Assembly (NCBI GenBank): GCA_017695025.1
Contig: JADILX010000088.1
Span: 1-44,471 of the forward strand
DNA length: 44,471 nt
Source of the DNA: Candidatus Cryptobacteroides excrementavium
GTDB lineage: Bacteria; Bacteroidota; Bacteroidia; Bacteroidales; UBA932
Reading direction: 5' to 3'
Shown: positions 8,189-16,199 of the stretch, piece after piece
Numbering within the stretch: the first letter of the stretch is position 1
Layout of the letters: the number at the start of each line of letters is the position of its first letter
Notes under the pieces: generated by a model
Told to the model about the DNA's origin: nothing
Seen by the model: only the letters and a program-made list of their open reading frames with translations
Databases searched by the model: none
Program-made: the position numbers and the translations under genes

Positions 8189-8274
8189 AACATAACTGAG
8201 TAATAAATTCAGATATGTTTACTTGCTATGCCGGAGTGTCTGTTTTCGGGACCACGGGACGTGGCGGCTCCATG

Positions 8275-8832
8275 TCAGTTGCTGACCTCAGTTACCCATA
8301 TCTGGTAGGCCAGTGCCGAATTTGCAGGAATCGTGCCGAAATGTTTCTCCCCGTATCCGTATTCCCCGGAAAAGAGTATCATGCAGACTTCCCCTGCCCT
8401 TACGCCATGCAGCCCGAGGTACAGCCCTTCAAGAAGGCTGTCTTTTGTGAGCCTGACCTTCTTGATGCTGTAGTCGGCATCTGTCAGTTCCCACCCGTTC
8501 TCGGCGGCAAACGTCTCGTTGTTGGTGGCAAACAGATTGTTTGCGCTGAGGCTGCCGTTGAATATGTATCCTGCATAATAGAAAGATACAGTGCCTCCTT
8601 TGGAGAGTGCCGGCCCTGTACCTGGTGTAAGTATGACCCTTGTCGCCCCTCCGTTCCGGACTGCACTGTGGAGCGGGTCACCGTTGTCGTCAGTTTCGGC
8701 CAGGAGGGTCTGCACATAGGTTTCTATCCTTTCCTCCTGGTTGGAGTAGGTCGTCTCGAGGCTTTGCTTTGTGCATCCGGAGATTATGATACACAATGCC
8801 GCCAGTCCTGCTGTTATGGCTGTATTCTTCAT
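8275..8832 (-). CDS. FKBP-type peptidyl-prolyl isomerase-like lipoprotein
   Basis: A 185-residue lipoprotein. The start at 8832 overlaps the stop of the DHH phosphoesterase by four bases (ATGA) and leads directly into a signal ending Ile-Ile-Ser-Gly-Cys (Cys20); a start ten codons earlier would sit inside the DHH gene. After a polar linker, the FKBP-like fold is visible: GGTVSFYYAGYIFNGSL, then LLEGLYLGLHGVRAGEVCMILFSGEYGYG, and a closing SALAYQIWVTEV strand. It probably acts in the periplasm, tethered to a membrane, as a prolyl isomerase or chaperone. It is about half the size of the next FKBP protein and may be a paralogue. Enzyme activity is not certain because several usual active-site aromatic residues are hard to place. 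Confidence 0.83.
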   Translation of the reverse strand: MKNTAITAGLAALCIIISGCTKQSLETTYSNQEERIETYVQTLLAETDDNGDPLHSAVRNGGATRVILTPGTGPALSKGGTVSFYYAGYIFNGSLSANNLFATNNETFAAENGWELTDADYSIKKVRLTKDSLLEGLYLGLHGVRAGEVCMILFSGEYGYGEKHFGTIPANSALAYQIWVTEVSN

Positions 8833-9887
8833 TTTTCCCTTGTCATGAACATTTGTGTGCATTTTACTGCATATTCTCTCGCTTCTGCCGGGCTTCCGGC
8901 GTCATCAGGGATGTATATCCTTCCGCCTGCCGCAAGTTCATGCCCGCCTCCATGGAAGAATTCTGCGGCACACCTGTTGGCTGACACCCCTTTCTTGGAT
9001 CTGAGGGACACTCTCATATATCCGTCATCCTCCTTGAGGAGGCAGCTCATCTTCACTTTCCCGATTTCAAGCGGCTTGTTTACAAAGCCTTCCGTATCGC
9101 CTTCCTTTATGTTGAACTTCCTCAGCATCTCTTTGTCTATCATCATGCATGCCACACCGTCAGGCGAAATGTCCATGTCGCTGTACAGCAGTTTGCCGAG
9201 CAGACGCAGCCGGTTTTCACCGTATTCATTGTAAAGATGCTGGAGTATGCTCTCCCTGTCGACACCTGCTTCAAGAGCCATTGATGCCATTCTGAGTGTA
9301 GACGGGAAGACGGAATTGCCGAAATTGTTGGTGTCCGTTGTCATTCCGGCAAGCAGAGGGGTGAGGATGTCTGTCCCGAGTCCCGGCTTCCGGTCTTCGG
9401 CAGATGCAAGAGCCGTCAGCACCCAGAAAAGCAGTTCGCATGTGGAGGATATCTCTGTTTCTGAAAAAAGCAGGCTGAATGCTTCGCGCTGCGGGTAGAG
9501 ATGATGGTCTATGAGAACCTTTTCCGCACTTGAGAGTGCAAGAGCATCTGCCAGATCTCCGCATCTGGCTCCGGAGAAACTGTTGAAGTCAAGGCAGAAT
9601 ATCAGGTCGCTGTCCTTTATGGCCTCCTTTGCCGGGCCGGGGGCCTTTTCAGCAGACAGAAAGTGTCTCCCGTAGTCTTCCCCTGTGAGGAATGCCAGGC
9701 TGTCCGGGCAGTCGTCAGGCAGGACTACACGGACATTCTTGCCTGTCCCGAGGAGATATCTCAGCAATGCCGTACAACTGCCGGCAGCGTCCCCGTCAGG
9801 GCGCATATGTGCCGTAACCACTATCCTTTCAGCCCGGGAAATCATCCCATGCAGTTTCAATATGTCATCCCTGCTTATGTCTTTCAT
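8829..9887 (-). CDS. DHH/DHHA1 family phosphoesterase (NrnA-like)
   Basis: A 352-residue cytoplasmic phosphoesterase of the NrnA type, which degrades short oligoribonucleotides, pAp or cyclic dinucleotide products using Mn ions. Visible motifs are AHMRPDGDAAGS (residues about 21-32, first metal ligands), CLDFNSF, the eponymous IDHH around residue 130, GMTTDTNNF, and the C-terminal DHHA1 motif HGGGHELAAGG. It is the first gene of a two-gene unit with the FKBP lipoprotein, sharing an ATGA overlap. A minus-strand -7 box lies 24 bases upstream. Which of the known NrnA substrates applies is not determined by sequence. Confidence 0.92.
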   Translation of the reverse strand: MKDISRDDILKLHGMISRAERIVVTAHMRPDGDAAGSCTALLRYLLGTGKNVRVVLPDDCPDSLAFLTGEDYGRHFLSAEKAPGPAKEAIKDSDLIFCLDFNSFSGARCGDLADALALSSAEKVLIDHHLYPQREAFSLLFSETEISSTCELLFWVLTALASAEDRKPGLGTDILTPLLAGMTTDTNNFGNSVFPSTLRMASMALEAGVDRESILQHLYNEYGENRLRLLGKLLYSDMDISPDGVACMMIDKEMLRKFNIKEGDTEGFVNKPLEIGKVKMSCLLKEDDGYMRVSLRSKKGVSANRCAAEFFHGGGHELAAGGRIYIPDDAGSPAEAREYAVKCTQMFMTREK

Positions 9888-9910
9888 TGCCCCTGTTAAA
9901 AAGTCGGTGG

Positions 9911-9918
9911 CAAAATTA
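9911..9918 (-). promoter_or_regulatory. Minus-strand -7 box for the DHH gene
   Basis: TAATTTTG on the minus strand matches TAnnTTTG, 24 bases before the DHH start. The nearest TTTG upstream is 24 bases away, longer than the usual 19-21, so the -33 element is unclear. Confidence 0.5.
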
Positions 9919-9927
9919 CAAATTATA

Positions 9928-9958
9928 TTGCATATCAGAAATCAAATTTTTAACTTTG
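9928..9958 (+). promoter_or_regulatory. Plus-strand promoter for the 9993 gene
   Basis: TTG at 9928-9930 and TAACTTTG at 9951-9958 are 20 bases apart, as expected for a Bacteroidetes -33/-7 pair, and 34 bases before the start codon. With the minus-strand box at 9911-9918 this makes a compact divergent promoter region. Confidence 0.7.
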
Positions 9959-9992
9959 TCCGGGATTTGGATAAAACAAAAATCATCATACA

Positions 9993-10685
9993 ATGAAAAT
10001 TTTAAAGAAGGTTCTCACCTATTTCATTTTCCCTGTAATTATTATAGGGTTGGCGTATGCTATTGTCCAGAGCGTCATGGAGCCTGTGAATTTCAACAAG
10101 GCCAAAGAGGCAAGGGAAGCCGTGGGCATCCAGAGGCTCAAAGATATCCGTGACCTGCAGGTCGCTTTCAAGAGCCAGTATGGCCGTTTCTCTCCTACAG
10201 TCGATTCTCTGAAGGATTTCTACAATAACGGCAAGATCAAGCTTGTCATGCAGATCGGTTCTCAGGATGACTCTCTTGCTGTTGACCATACCAACAAACT
10301 CAAGAGAAGAAACCCTCGTATCACCCCTCAGCAGATGTACGAGATGTATATCCACGGTGACAGGCAGCTGGTGTTCCAGATTGAGAGGGATACCCTTGTA
10401 AGGCAGACGATGTTCCTCGGAAGGGAGGACTTCAACATTGATTCCCTTGCATTTGTTCCGTTCAGCGGAGGAGATTCGATATTCATGGCTTCTGCAGTAA
10501 AGACCGTATCCGGTGTGAAGGTGCCTCTCTTTGAAGCCAGCATGACATACAAGTCACTGCTCAGAGGCCTTGACAGACAGCTTATCATCAACCTCGACGC
10601 CGAGAGGGAAGATACAGGCCGTTTCCCTGGCCTGAAGGTCGGAAGCATCGATGCGCCGAACAACAATGCCGGCAACTGGGAGTAG
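9993..10685 (+). CDS. Conserved-type hypothetical protein with N-terminal membrane anchor
   Basis: I do not recognise a named family. The 230-residue protein begins with a basic stretch and a single strong hydrophobic segment (about residues 8-27), then QSVMEPVNFNKAKEAREAVGIQRLKDIRDLQVAFKSQYGRFSPTVDSL, which resembles the layout of a pilin-like or pseudopilin helix followed by a globular domain, though no prepilin peptidase site is seen. The remainder is polar and mixed alpha/beta. It most likely sits in the inner membrane with a periplasmic domain. It has its own promoter and is followed by the DUF3822 and rsmD genes, as one would expect for a housekeeping locus of this phylum. Confidence 0.7.
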   Translation: MKILKKVLTYFIFPVIIIGLAYAIVQSVMEPVNFNKAKEAREAVGIQRLKDIRDLQVAFKSQYGRFSPTVDSLKDFYNNGKIKLVMQIGSQDDSLAVDHTNKLKRRNPRITPQQMYEMYIHGDRQLVFQIERDTLVRQTMFLGREDFNIDSLAFVPFSGGDSIFMASAVKTVSGVKVPLFEASMTYKSLLRGLDRQLIINLDAEREDTGRFPGLKVGSIDAPNNNAGNWE

Positions 10686-10712
10686 TCTCCCTTGCCTGCG
10701 CATGATGTTGTC

Positions 10713-11390
10713 ATGACATACAGAGATAGAATATCCATTCAAGTCTGCTTGAGTGGATATTCTTTTAAAATGGAGAAGGGAGGAGTGAAACGTTCTTCCG
10801 GCTGGCTCAGTCCCGACCATATCTTCACCGCCCCGGAGTTTCAGTCCAGATATGATGATGTGGAAATATCCCTTCTTACGCATAAATGCACCCTGGTCCC
10901 GGTACAGTTCTTTTCTCCGGAACTTTCCGGAAACCTTCTGTCGGAGGTAGTTGACCTTGACGAAGGCGATTCCGTAGAGTATGTGGAGATGCCGGATAGT
11001 GGCAATGTCCTGGTCTTTTCCCTGTCTGTAGGGGAGACTTTGTCAAAGGTCCTGTCTGATACGGTACTCCGGTCGGACGGATACAAGGCAAGGGTGCTGC
11101 CTGAGATGTATTATATGCTGAGGGATCTGTCGTCTGTCCCGGAATATAACAGGATTGTGGCGTCATATGCTGACGGGAGGCTTCATCTTGCAGTATCCCA
11201 GGGAAAGACTCTGCAGTTGTGCAATGTTTTCGATGCCCCTGATTTTACTACCGCGGAATATTTCATCTTCCTTGTGATGAAGAGACTTCAACTCAATCCG
11301 GAGATGTCGTCAGTATGTTTCCGTACACCTCTGGATGCTGACCAGGAGATGTCCCTTTACAGGTATTTCAAGGACGTTGTGCAGATTTGA
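10713..11390 (+). CDS. DUF3822 family protein
   Basis: A protein of 225 residues from the ATG at 10713; an in-frame TTG at 10692 would add seven. It resembles the Bacteroidetes family DUF3822: the opening YRDRISIQVCLSGYSF, the mid-protein LTHKCTLVPVQFF and the acidic stretches are typical, and the family is usually encoded just upstream of rsmD, as here. No catalytic motif is seen. The fold of this family has been likened to ASKHA ATPases, but no function is known to me. The stop is four bases before the rsmD ATG, so the two are probably co-translated. Confidence 0.8.
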   Translation: MTYRDRISIQVCLSGYSFKMEKGGVKRSSGWLSPDHIFTAPEFQSRYDDVEISLLTHKCTLVPVQFFSPELSGNLLSEVVDLDEGDSVEYVEMPDSGNVLVFSLSVGETLSKVLSDTVLRSDGYKARVLPEMYYMLRDLSSVPEYNRIVASYADGRLHLAVSQGKTLQLCNVFDAPDFTTAEYFIFLVMKRLQLNPEMSSVCFRTPLDADQEMSLYRYFKDVVQI

Positions 11391-11394
11391 GCAT

Positions 11395-11961
11395 ATGAGG
11401 ATAATAGGAGGAAGACTAAAGGGGAAGGTGCTTGCGCCGCCTTCAGGATATAAGGCGAGGCCAACGACTGATTTCGCAAGGGAAGGCCTCTTCAATATTC
11501 TGGATAATGAGTTCGAACTCGGGAATGTATCTGTCCTGGATCTTTTTGGAGGTACCGGAGCAGTCTCGTTTGAGTTTGCCTCCAGAGGTGCAAAGGAAGT
11601 CTATTGCGTGGAGATGGCTCCTGAAAACGCTTCTTTCATCAGGACTCAGGCACGCAGGCTCGGACTGGCCGGTGTGACTGTAGTCAGGCACAATGTGTTT
11701 GACTTTATCCCGATATGCAGGAAGCAGTTTGACATCGTGTTTGCGGATCCCCCATATGCCATGGCAGGACTGGATACTCTACCTGACAAGGTGCTCGGGG
11801 CCGGTATTCTGACTCACGAGTCGTATTTTATACTTGAGCATCCGGCAGAATATTCTTTTTCAGGGCATCCATGCTTTGTAAAAGAAAGGAAATACGGGAA
11901 TGTACATTTCTCGTTTTTTGCCCCTTGCAACGCATCGGAGGTCCGGATGGACGGACAATAA
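11395..11961 (+). CDS. rsmD: 16S rRNA (guanine(966)-N(2))-methyltransferase RsmD
   Basis: RsmD methylates G966 of 16S rRNA in the small subunit, using S-adenosylmethionine. The start is set at 11395, where the protein reads MRIIGGRLKGK, the conserved N-terminus; upstream frame belongs to the previous gene. The 188-residue length is normal. Motifs seen are RPTTDFAREGLFNIL (residues about 22-36), the SAM-binding VLDLFGGTGAVSFEFASRGA, and the N6/N2-type catalytic motif DPPYA in DIVFADPPYA. It follows DUF3822 by four bases. Confidence 0.95.
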   Translation: MRIIGGRLKGKVLAPPSGYKARPTTDFAREGLFNILDNEFELGNVSVLDLFGGTGAVSFEFASRGAKEVYCVEMAPENASFIRTQARRLGLAGVTVVRHNVFDFIPICRKQFDIVFADPPYAMAGLDTLPDKVLGAGILTHESYFILEHPAEYSFSGHPCFVKERKYGNVHFSFFAPCNASEVRMDGQ

Positions 11962-11973
11962 TACTATAGTTAT

Positions 11974-12894
11974 ATGACTGGCAACAACAATTTTACAGCA
12001 GAACAGAGGAAAAGAAAGATAGAGACGGTTACTTTGCAGGGCTCGGCCGTCAACCTGCTGCTTTCAGCAGGGAAGATCCTTGCCGGGGTCTTCGGCAGAA
12101 GCGCGGCCATGCTTGCTGACGGGGTACATTCATTGTCTGATCTGCTGAGCGATATCATCGTGCTTGTCTTCGTGAGGATTTCATCACGGAAAATGGATAA
12201 TGGCCATGAGTACGGGCACGGGAAGTTCGAGACGCTTGCCACGCTCATCGTCAGCCTCATACTGCTTGTTGTCGGGGCCGGTTTCCTTGCTTCCGGTATC
12301 AGGAGCATCGTCTCCGTAATCTCAGGCGAGACGATCCCGTCGCCAGGGTATGTGGCTCTTGCAGCGGCTGTTGTCTCTATTATCTCCAAGGAATGGCTCT
12401 ACAGATACACTGTGAGGGTGGGCAAGGCTGTAGACAGTCCTGTCATGGTGGCAAATGCATGGCATCACCGTTCGGATGCCCTTTCTTCCATAGCCTCACT
12501 TGTCGGGATAGGCGGGGCGATTTTTCTCGGGGACAGATGGACTATCCTTGACCCTCTGGCGTCCTGCTGTATCAGCATAGCCATTATCATTGTATCTGTC
12601 AAGATGGCCGGCCCTGCGCTTAACGAACTTCTTGACAGTTCCCTTCCTGAAGATATGGAGAACGATATTCTGGATACGGTGTCTGCCGTGGCCGGAGTCC
12701 GCAATGTCCACGGGCTTAAGACCAGAAGGAACGGCAGGTCCGTGATAATCGAGGCTCACATTGTCGTCGATCCTTCGATTCCCGTAGTGCAGGCACACAG
12801 GATAGCCACTGCTGCAGAACATGCCTTGCGCGGCAAATATGGCCCGGACACCCAGATATCTCTTCATATGGAGCCTGACATCAATGCCGAGTAA
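11974..12894 (+). CDS. Cation diffusion facilitator family transporter
   Basis: A 306-residue metal/proton antiporter of the CDF family (FieF/CzcD-like), exporting divalent cations such as Zn, Fe, Co or Mn across the inner membrane. About six hydrophobic helices are followed by a cytoplasmic C-terminal domain (SAVAGVRNVHGLKTRRNGRSVIIEAHIVVDPS). Metal-site residues are visible in MLADGVHSLSDLLSD (HxxxD type, helix 2), GHEYGHGKFE in the loop, and AWHHRSDALSS (HxxxD, helix 5). Twelve bases separate it from rsmD and it is probably co-transcribed. Metal specificity cannot be assigned. Confidence 0.93.
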   Translation: MTGNNNFTAEQRKRKIETVTLQGSAVNLLLSAGKILAGVFGRSAAMLADGVHSLSDLLSDIIVLVFVRISSRKMDNGHEYGHGKFETLATLIVSLILLVVGAGFLASGIRSIVSVISGETIPSPGYVALAAAVVSIISKEWLYRYTVRVGKAVDSPVMVANAWHHRSDALSSIASLVGIGGAIFLGDRWTILDPLASCCISIAIIIVSVKMAGPALNELLDSSLPEDMENDILDTVSAVAGVRNVHGLKTRRNGRSVIIEAHIVVDPSIPVVQAHRIATAAEHALRGKYGPDTQISLHMEPDINAE

Positions 12895-12927
12895 CCTGTA
12901 CTGATTATGAAACCTGATATTTTTATC

Positions 12928-13794
12928 ATGAGATTACGGACATTTATCTATATTCTTGCCGCTTCTGCCGGGATGCTGTGCAGTATGACATCGGGGGCGC
13001 AGACAGCGAAAAGCCTGTTCCTGAAGTCTGACGGGGTACAAGTCACCGAGATTTTTGCTGAGGACGGGGATGGCTACAAGGCTGCTGGTCATCATGGTCC
13101 TGCTGTGGAGAATACTCATATGGCCCTCAGGATATATTTCAATGCCAGTGGTGCTATCGATGTGTATTCCAAGTCCGGCAGAGGAATGGAACTTGAGAAA
13201 TACCTCTGGTATCCTGACAAGGCCGGGCAAGAGGCCTATGGACTCGGATGTGATGTGTACAGGGTCGGGAATACTGTGGGGCTCGGAGGAATTGCATTGT
13301 GGGACGACGGGAAGGAGGTGCGTCTTGAAACATCACGGGGACGTCTGGCCAGGGTCGGTGATACGAGAAAAGGTACGTTTGCGGAAATGATTTCCTATGG
13401 AGTCCCGTATGCCGGTGATACGGTTGATATCAAAGTCCGTGTCGAGGTGTCTTCAAAGACAAGGAATGCCGTGGTGACAGCGGAGGAACTGTCCGGTAAA
13501 AAGGTACAGTTCATGACAGGTGTAAATTATCATCCGGGTGCATCCACCGGTTCCGGTGACGGCTACATCTGGGTCTGGGGTGTTCATCCGGCTGATGTGT
13601 CTGACTCCCCGTGTCCTGTCGGTGGCGGGATGTTTTTCCAGAAAACAGCCTTTTCTGCTCCGGAAAAGACAGAGGACATGGTCCGTATTATATCCAGGCC
13701 CACTGCAAAGATAAGGACCTGGATAGTGTCAGCCTCGACAAAGGAGGCGGAACTCAATAGTGCCCGCCGTTTTGAAGCATATATGACGAAATGA
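12928..13794 (+). CDS. DUF4861 family secreted protein
   Basis: From the ATG at 12928 the protein has 288 residues with a clear signal peptide (hydrophobic core IYILAASAGMLCSM, cleavage near SGAQT). An ATG seven codons upstream is also possible. The mature part, with HHGPAVENTHMALRIYFN, WYPDKAGQEAYGLGCDVYRVG and FMTGVNYHP, resembles DUF4861, a family often found beside pectin or other polysaccharide degradation genes in Bacteroidetes. Here it is alone, between a cation transporter and ybaK, without a polysaccharide utilisation locus nearby. No catalytic residues can be named. Its stop overlaps the ybaK start (ATGA). Confidence 0.75.
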   Translation: MRLRTFIYILAASAGMLCSMTSGAQTAKSLFLKSDGVQVTEIFAEDGDGYKAAGHHGPAVENTHMALRIYFNASGAIDVYSKSGRGMELEKYLWYPDKAGQEAYGLGCDVYRVGNTVGLGGIALWDDGKEVRLETSRGRLARVGDTRKGTFAEMISYGVPYAGDTVDIKVRVEVSSKTRNAVVTAEELSGKKVQFMTGVNYHPGASTGSGDGYIWVWGVHPADVSDSPCPVGGGMFFQKTAFSAPEKTEDMVRIISRPTAKIRTWIVSASTKEAELNSARRFEAYMTK

Positions 13795-14300
13795 CCCATA
13801 TGCCTAAGAAAGCCAGGATAGAGAAGACAAATGCGGCCCGTCTGCTGGACAGGGCCGGTATAAAGTATGGGCTTGTCCCTTATGAGGTCGATGAAAATGA
13901 TCTTGCTGCCGGTCATATTGCCTCTCAACTCGGGGAACCGCTAGAGCAGGTGTTCAAGACACTTGTGCTTGAGGGGGACAGGACAGGGCATTTTGTCTGT
14001 GTCGTCCCAGGCAATGCTGAAGTCGATCTCAAGGCCGCTGCAAGAGTGTCCGGCAACAAGAAGTGTGACCTCATACCCATGAAAGAGCTCCTTGAGACCA
14101 CCGGCTATATCCGTGGCGGCTGTTCTCCTGTGGGCATGAAGAAACCTTTCCCGACATATTTCCATTCAACTGCCATGGATTTCCCTTATATATATGTCAG
14201 TGCCGGTGTCCGCGGACTGCAGTTCAAAATAGCCCCGGCAGACCTTGTGGCCTATACCGGGGCTGTCGTGGCGGATATCGCAAAGACATCCTTACAATGA
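13791..14300 (+). CDS. ybaK: Cys-tRNA(Pro)/Cys-tRNA(Cys) deacylase YbaK/EbsC
   Basis: This 169-residue protein is a trans-editing deacylase that removes cysteine mis-attached to tRNA(Pro) by prolyl-tRNA synthetase. Family signatures are KTNAARLLDRAGIKYGLVPYEVDEND at the N-terminus, a GEPLEQVFKTLVLEGD stretch including the conserved Lys, and RGGCSPVGMKKPFPTYFH near the active site. The start at 13791 overlaps the DUF4861 stop by ATGA; an alternative Met three codons on (13800) is possible. Its last nine bases overlap the convergent LRR lipoprotein gene. Confidence 0.94.
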   Translation: MTHMPKKARIEKTNAARLLDRAGIKYGLVPYEVDENDLAAGHIASQLGEPLEQVFKTLVLEGDRTGHFVCVVPGNAEVDLKAAARVSGNKKCDLIPMKELLETTGYIRGGCSPVGMKKPFPTYFHSTAMDFPYIYVSAGVRGLQFKIAPADLVAYTGAVVADIAKTSLQ

Positions 14301-16187
14301 CGGGTCCTCTACAATGAGTGAACTGTAGTCTGTCCAATGGCTTTTGTAGGCTGCTCCTGTGCCTGAAGGTACATATATCTTGTAAGATACAGTGTCCCAT
14401 CCTCCCGGTTTCGGGAACACTCCTCTGCTCCCGCTTTTGAGTACAGGAAATTCTCCTGATGATATGTCGTCAAACAGTACTGTCACTTTCTCAAGCGACA
14501 TCTGGTCCCGGGAATTTTTTGTGTTGAATGCCATGTCCCCGATTTCCCTGATTCCGCGGCCTATGGTGACTCTCTTCAATGCTGTGCATTCAGAGAAGGC
14601 CCTTTCACCGATTTTGGTGACTCCGTCCCCGATGGTCGCGTCAGTCAGGTCTGTACAAAAGCAGAATGCTGCATTACCTATCTCAGTAACACTGTCAGGT
14701 ATTACTATTTCTGTCAGAGAGGAACATGTGTCGAATGCATTGTATTCGATCGTTAGCAACCCGTCCGGCAATTGTATTGATGCAAGGGCCGAGCAGTATT
14801 TGAAAGTGCCTGTCTTTATTGTCTTTATCTTGTTGCCTTCAAAGACTACCTTTGACAATAGGGAGTTGCCATTCAGTTCGTGTTCGAATGCGGAACTTCC
14901 GAGTTCCTCTACATTGGCCGGTATGGTGATTTCCTTGAGGGAGGTCTTGGAGAAGGCGTACTGGTCGATGGACACGAGGCTTTCAGGAAGTACCACTTCC
15001 TGCAGTGAACTTCTGTTAAATGCATTGCCTCCTATGTAGACTACACCTTCAGGTATGGACAGACTGACAAGGGATGTCTCCCCATTGAATGCAGAAGGCT
15101 CTATATGTTCCACTGTCCCTATGTATGCCCACTTGCCTTCTCCGCTTGCCTGGTCGTATGTGTCGAATTCAGGAAGGAATGTGCAGTCGTTCCCCCAGAA
15201 ACGGGCGTGGCCTGACGTGTTTTCTATGCCGAGAGGGGCGGTTGCGACATATGTGATGTAATTTACCGGCTTGACGGTAAGTTTTCTCATGATGGTCCTG
15301 TCATCGTCAGATGCAAATACCAGTATGACGGCATCAGTCCCTGAGCCGTTGTCAGGTGCGGATATGATTATCCGGTCTGTTTCCATATCCACTGTCGCAG
15401 TGTAGGTGCTATGCGATATGCATTCTATGGCAACGTCTGCATCCGGTCTGGCTGTCAGTTCGTATTCCACTTCGACAGCCGTACCTGCCCCGCAGTATAT
15501 CTGCATCTCCTTCAGCCTGTCTTCTCCAGATATGAACAGCAGGTCGAGGGCTTCCTTGTAGTATGGCAGCATGATCGTCTCTCCCGTCCCGGCCAGTGTC
15601 AGGATGAGATAGTCAGGATTGCTTGTGTCGATGCCGGAGAACATCGAGTCACCAGGCTCTCCGGTTGATGGCCCGAGTTGTACCCATGAGTCTCCGTTGT
15701 CATAGGATATGTACCAGTATCCGTCATCCTTGATTTCCAGGATAGGGGTAATGCCGCTGTCCCCGTCCTGTCCGATGGCTGCAATCTTGTTCCCGTCACT
15801 GTCTGTGAGCCATTCCCCGTCAACTGTCCAGTAATAGATGCCGTCGTCTGCTGCCTTTACCCCTATAGACGGGATCTTCCCGTCATCTCCTTTTTCTCCG
15901 TGGTATATGGTCACGGGGCCGCTTTTGCTGAATGTGATTGTATAACCGATGATTTTCCCGTTTTCTGTTACCGGTGCCACTCCGGAGACGTAGTCGTTGT
16001 CCTGAAGCGAGCCGATTATCTGCTGGATGGATGTTATGTTCGTGTTCATCCTGTCGCAGAGAGCCTCCAGTTCTTCAAGTCTGGAGCCGATGGACTCGTT
16101 CTTGTTCCACATTGCCACTTCGTCATATTCCATGCAGGATACGAGTGGCATCAGTCCCAATATTGTGCATATGATTGTATTTCTCAT
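14292..16187 (-). CDS. Surface lipoprotein with DUF4988-like region and BspA-type leucine-rich repeats
   Basis: A 631-residue lipoprotein. The signal ends Leu-Val-Ser-Cys (Cys18) and is followed by Met-Glu-Tyr-Asp-Glu, acidic residues that may favour export to the cell surface in Bacteroidetes. A short coiled coil (about residues 29-60) leads into a DUF4988-like region (IYYWTVDGEWLTDSDGNKIA, YWYISYDNGDSWVQLG). The C-terminal third has eight or nine LRR_5/BspA repeats of the form (S/T)LxxIxIPxxVxxIGxxAF. BspA-like proteins often bind host matrix or other cells; this role is inference. It lies 12 bp after the OmpA-like gene, in one operon. Confidence 0.87.
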   Translation of the reverse strand: MRNTIICTILGLMPLVSCMEYDEVAMWNKNESIGSRLEELEALCDRMNTNITSIQQIIGSLQDNDYVSGVAPVTENGKIIGYTITFSKSGPVTIYHGEKGDDGKIPSIGVKAADDGIYYWTVDGEWLTDSDGNKIAAIGQDGDSGITPILEIKDDGYWYISYDNGDSWVQLGPSTGEPGDSMFSGIDTSNPDYLILTLAGTGETIMLPYYKEALDLLFISGEDRLKEMQIYCGAGTAVEVEYELTARPDADVAIECISHSTYTATVDMETDRIIISAPDNGSGTDAVILVFASDDDRTIMRKLTVKPVNYITYVATAPLGIENTSGHARFWGNDCTFLPEFDTYDQASGEGKWAYIGTVEHIEPSAFNGETSLVSLSIPEGVVYIGGNAFNRSSLQEVVLPESLVSIDQYAFSKTSLKEITIPANVEELGSSAFEHELNGNSLLSKVVFEGNKIKTIKTGTFKYCSALASIQLPDGLLTIEYNAFDTCSSLTEIVIPDSVTEIGNAAFCFCTDLTDATIGDGVTKIGERAFSECTALKRVTIGRGIREIGDMAFNTKNSRDQMSLEKVTVLFDDISSGEFPVLKSGSRGVFPKPGGWDTVSYKIYVPSGTGAAYKSHWTDYSSLIVEDPSL

Positions 16188-16199
16188 GGCAATCTGCTG

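Larger units (their letters stand above)
7837..8274. other. 438-bp gene-less stretch between the two FKBP genes
   Basis: This is the only stretch over 300 bases without a gene. It contains the promoter of the downstream FKBP gene (7862-7893), the duplicated module (7871-8026), the inverted-repeat element (8031-8188), and 86 bases (8189-8274) after the small FKBP stop in which I see nothing beyond an 11-bp repeat word. The open frames crossing it on both strands have the composition of the repeats and no recognisable protein. Confidence 0.8.

Noticed and set aside
7837..8193. N-terminal extension of the double-FKBP protein by 119 residues
   Set aside because: It would hide the lipoprotein signal in the middle of the protein and run through a promoter, direct repeats and the inverted-repeat element.
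8215..9234. 339-residue plus-strand open frame
   Set aside because: It lies wholly opposite the FKBP lipoprotein and DHH phosphoesterase genes, which have clear motifs and ATGA coupling; the frame has Cys-rich antisense composition and no family.
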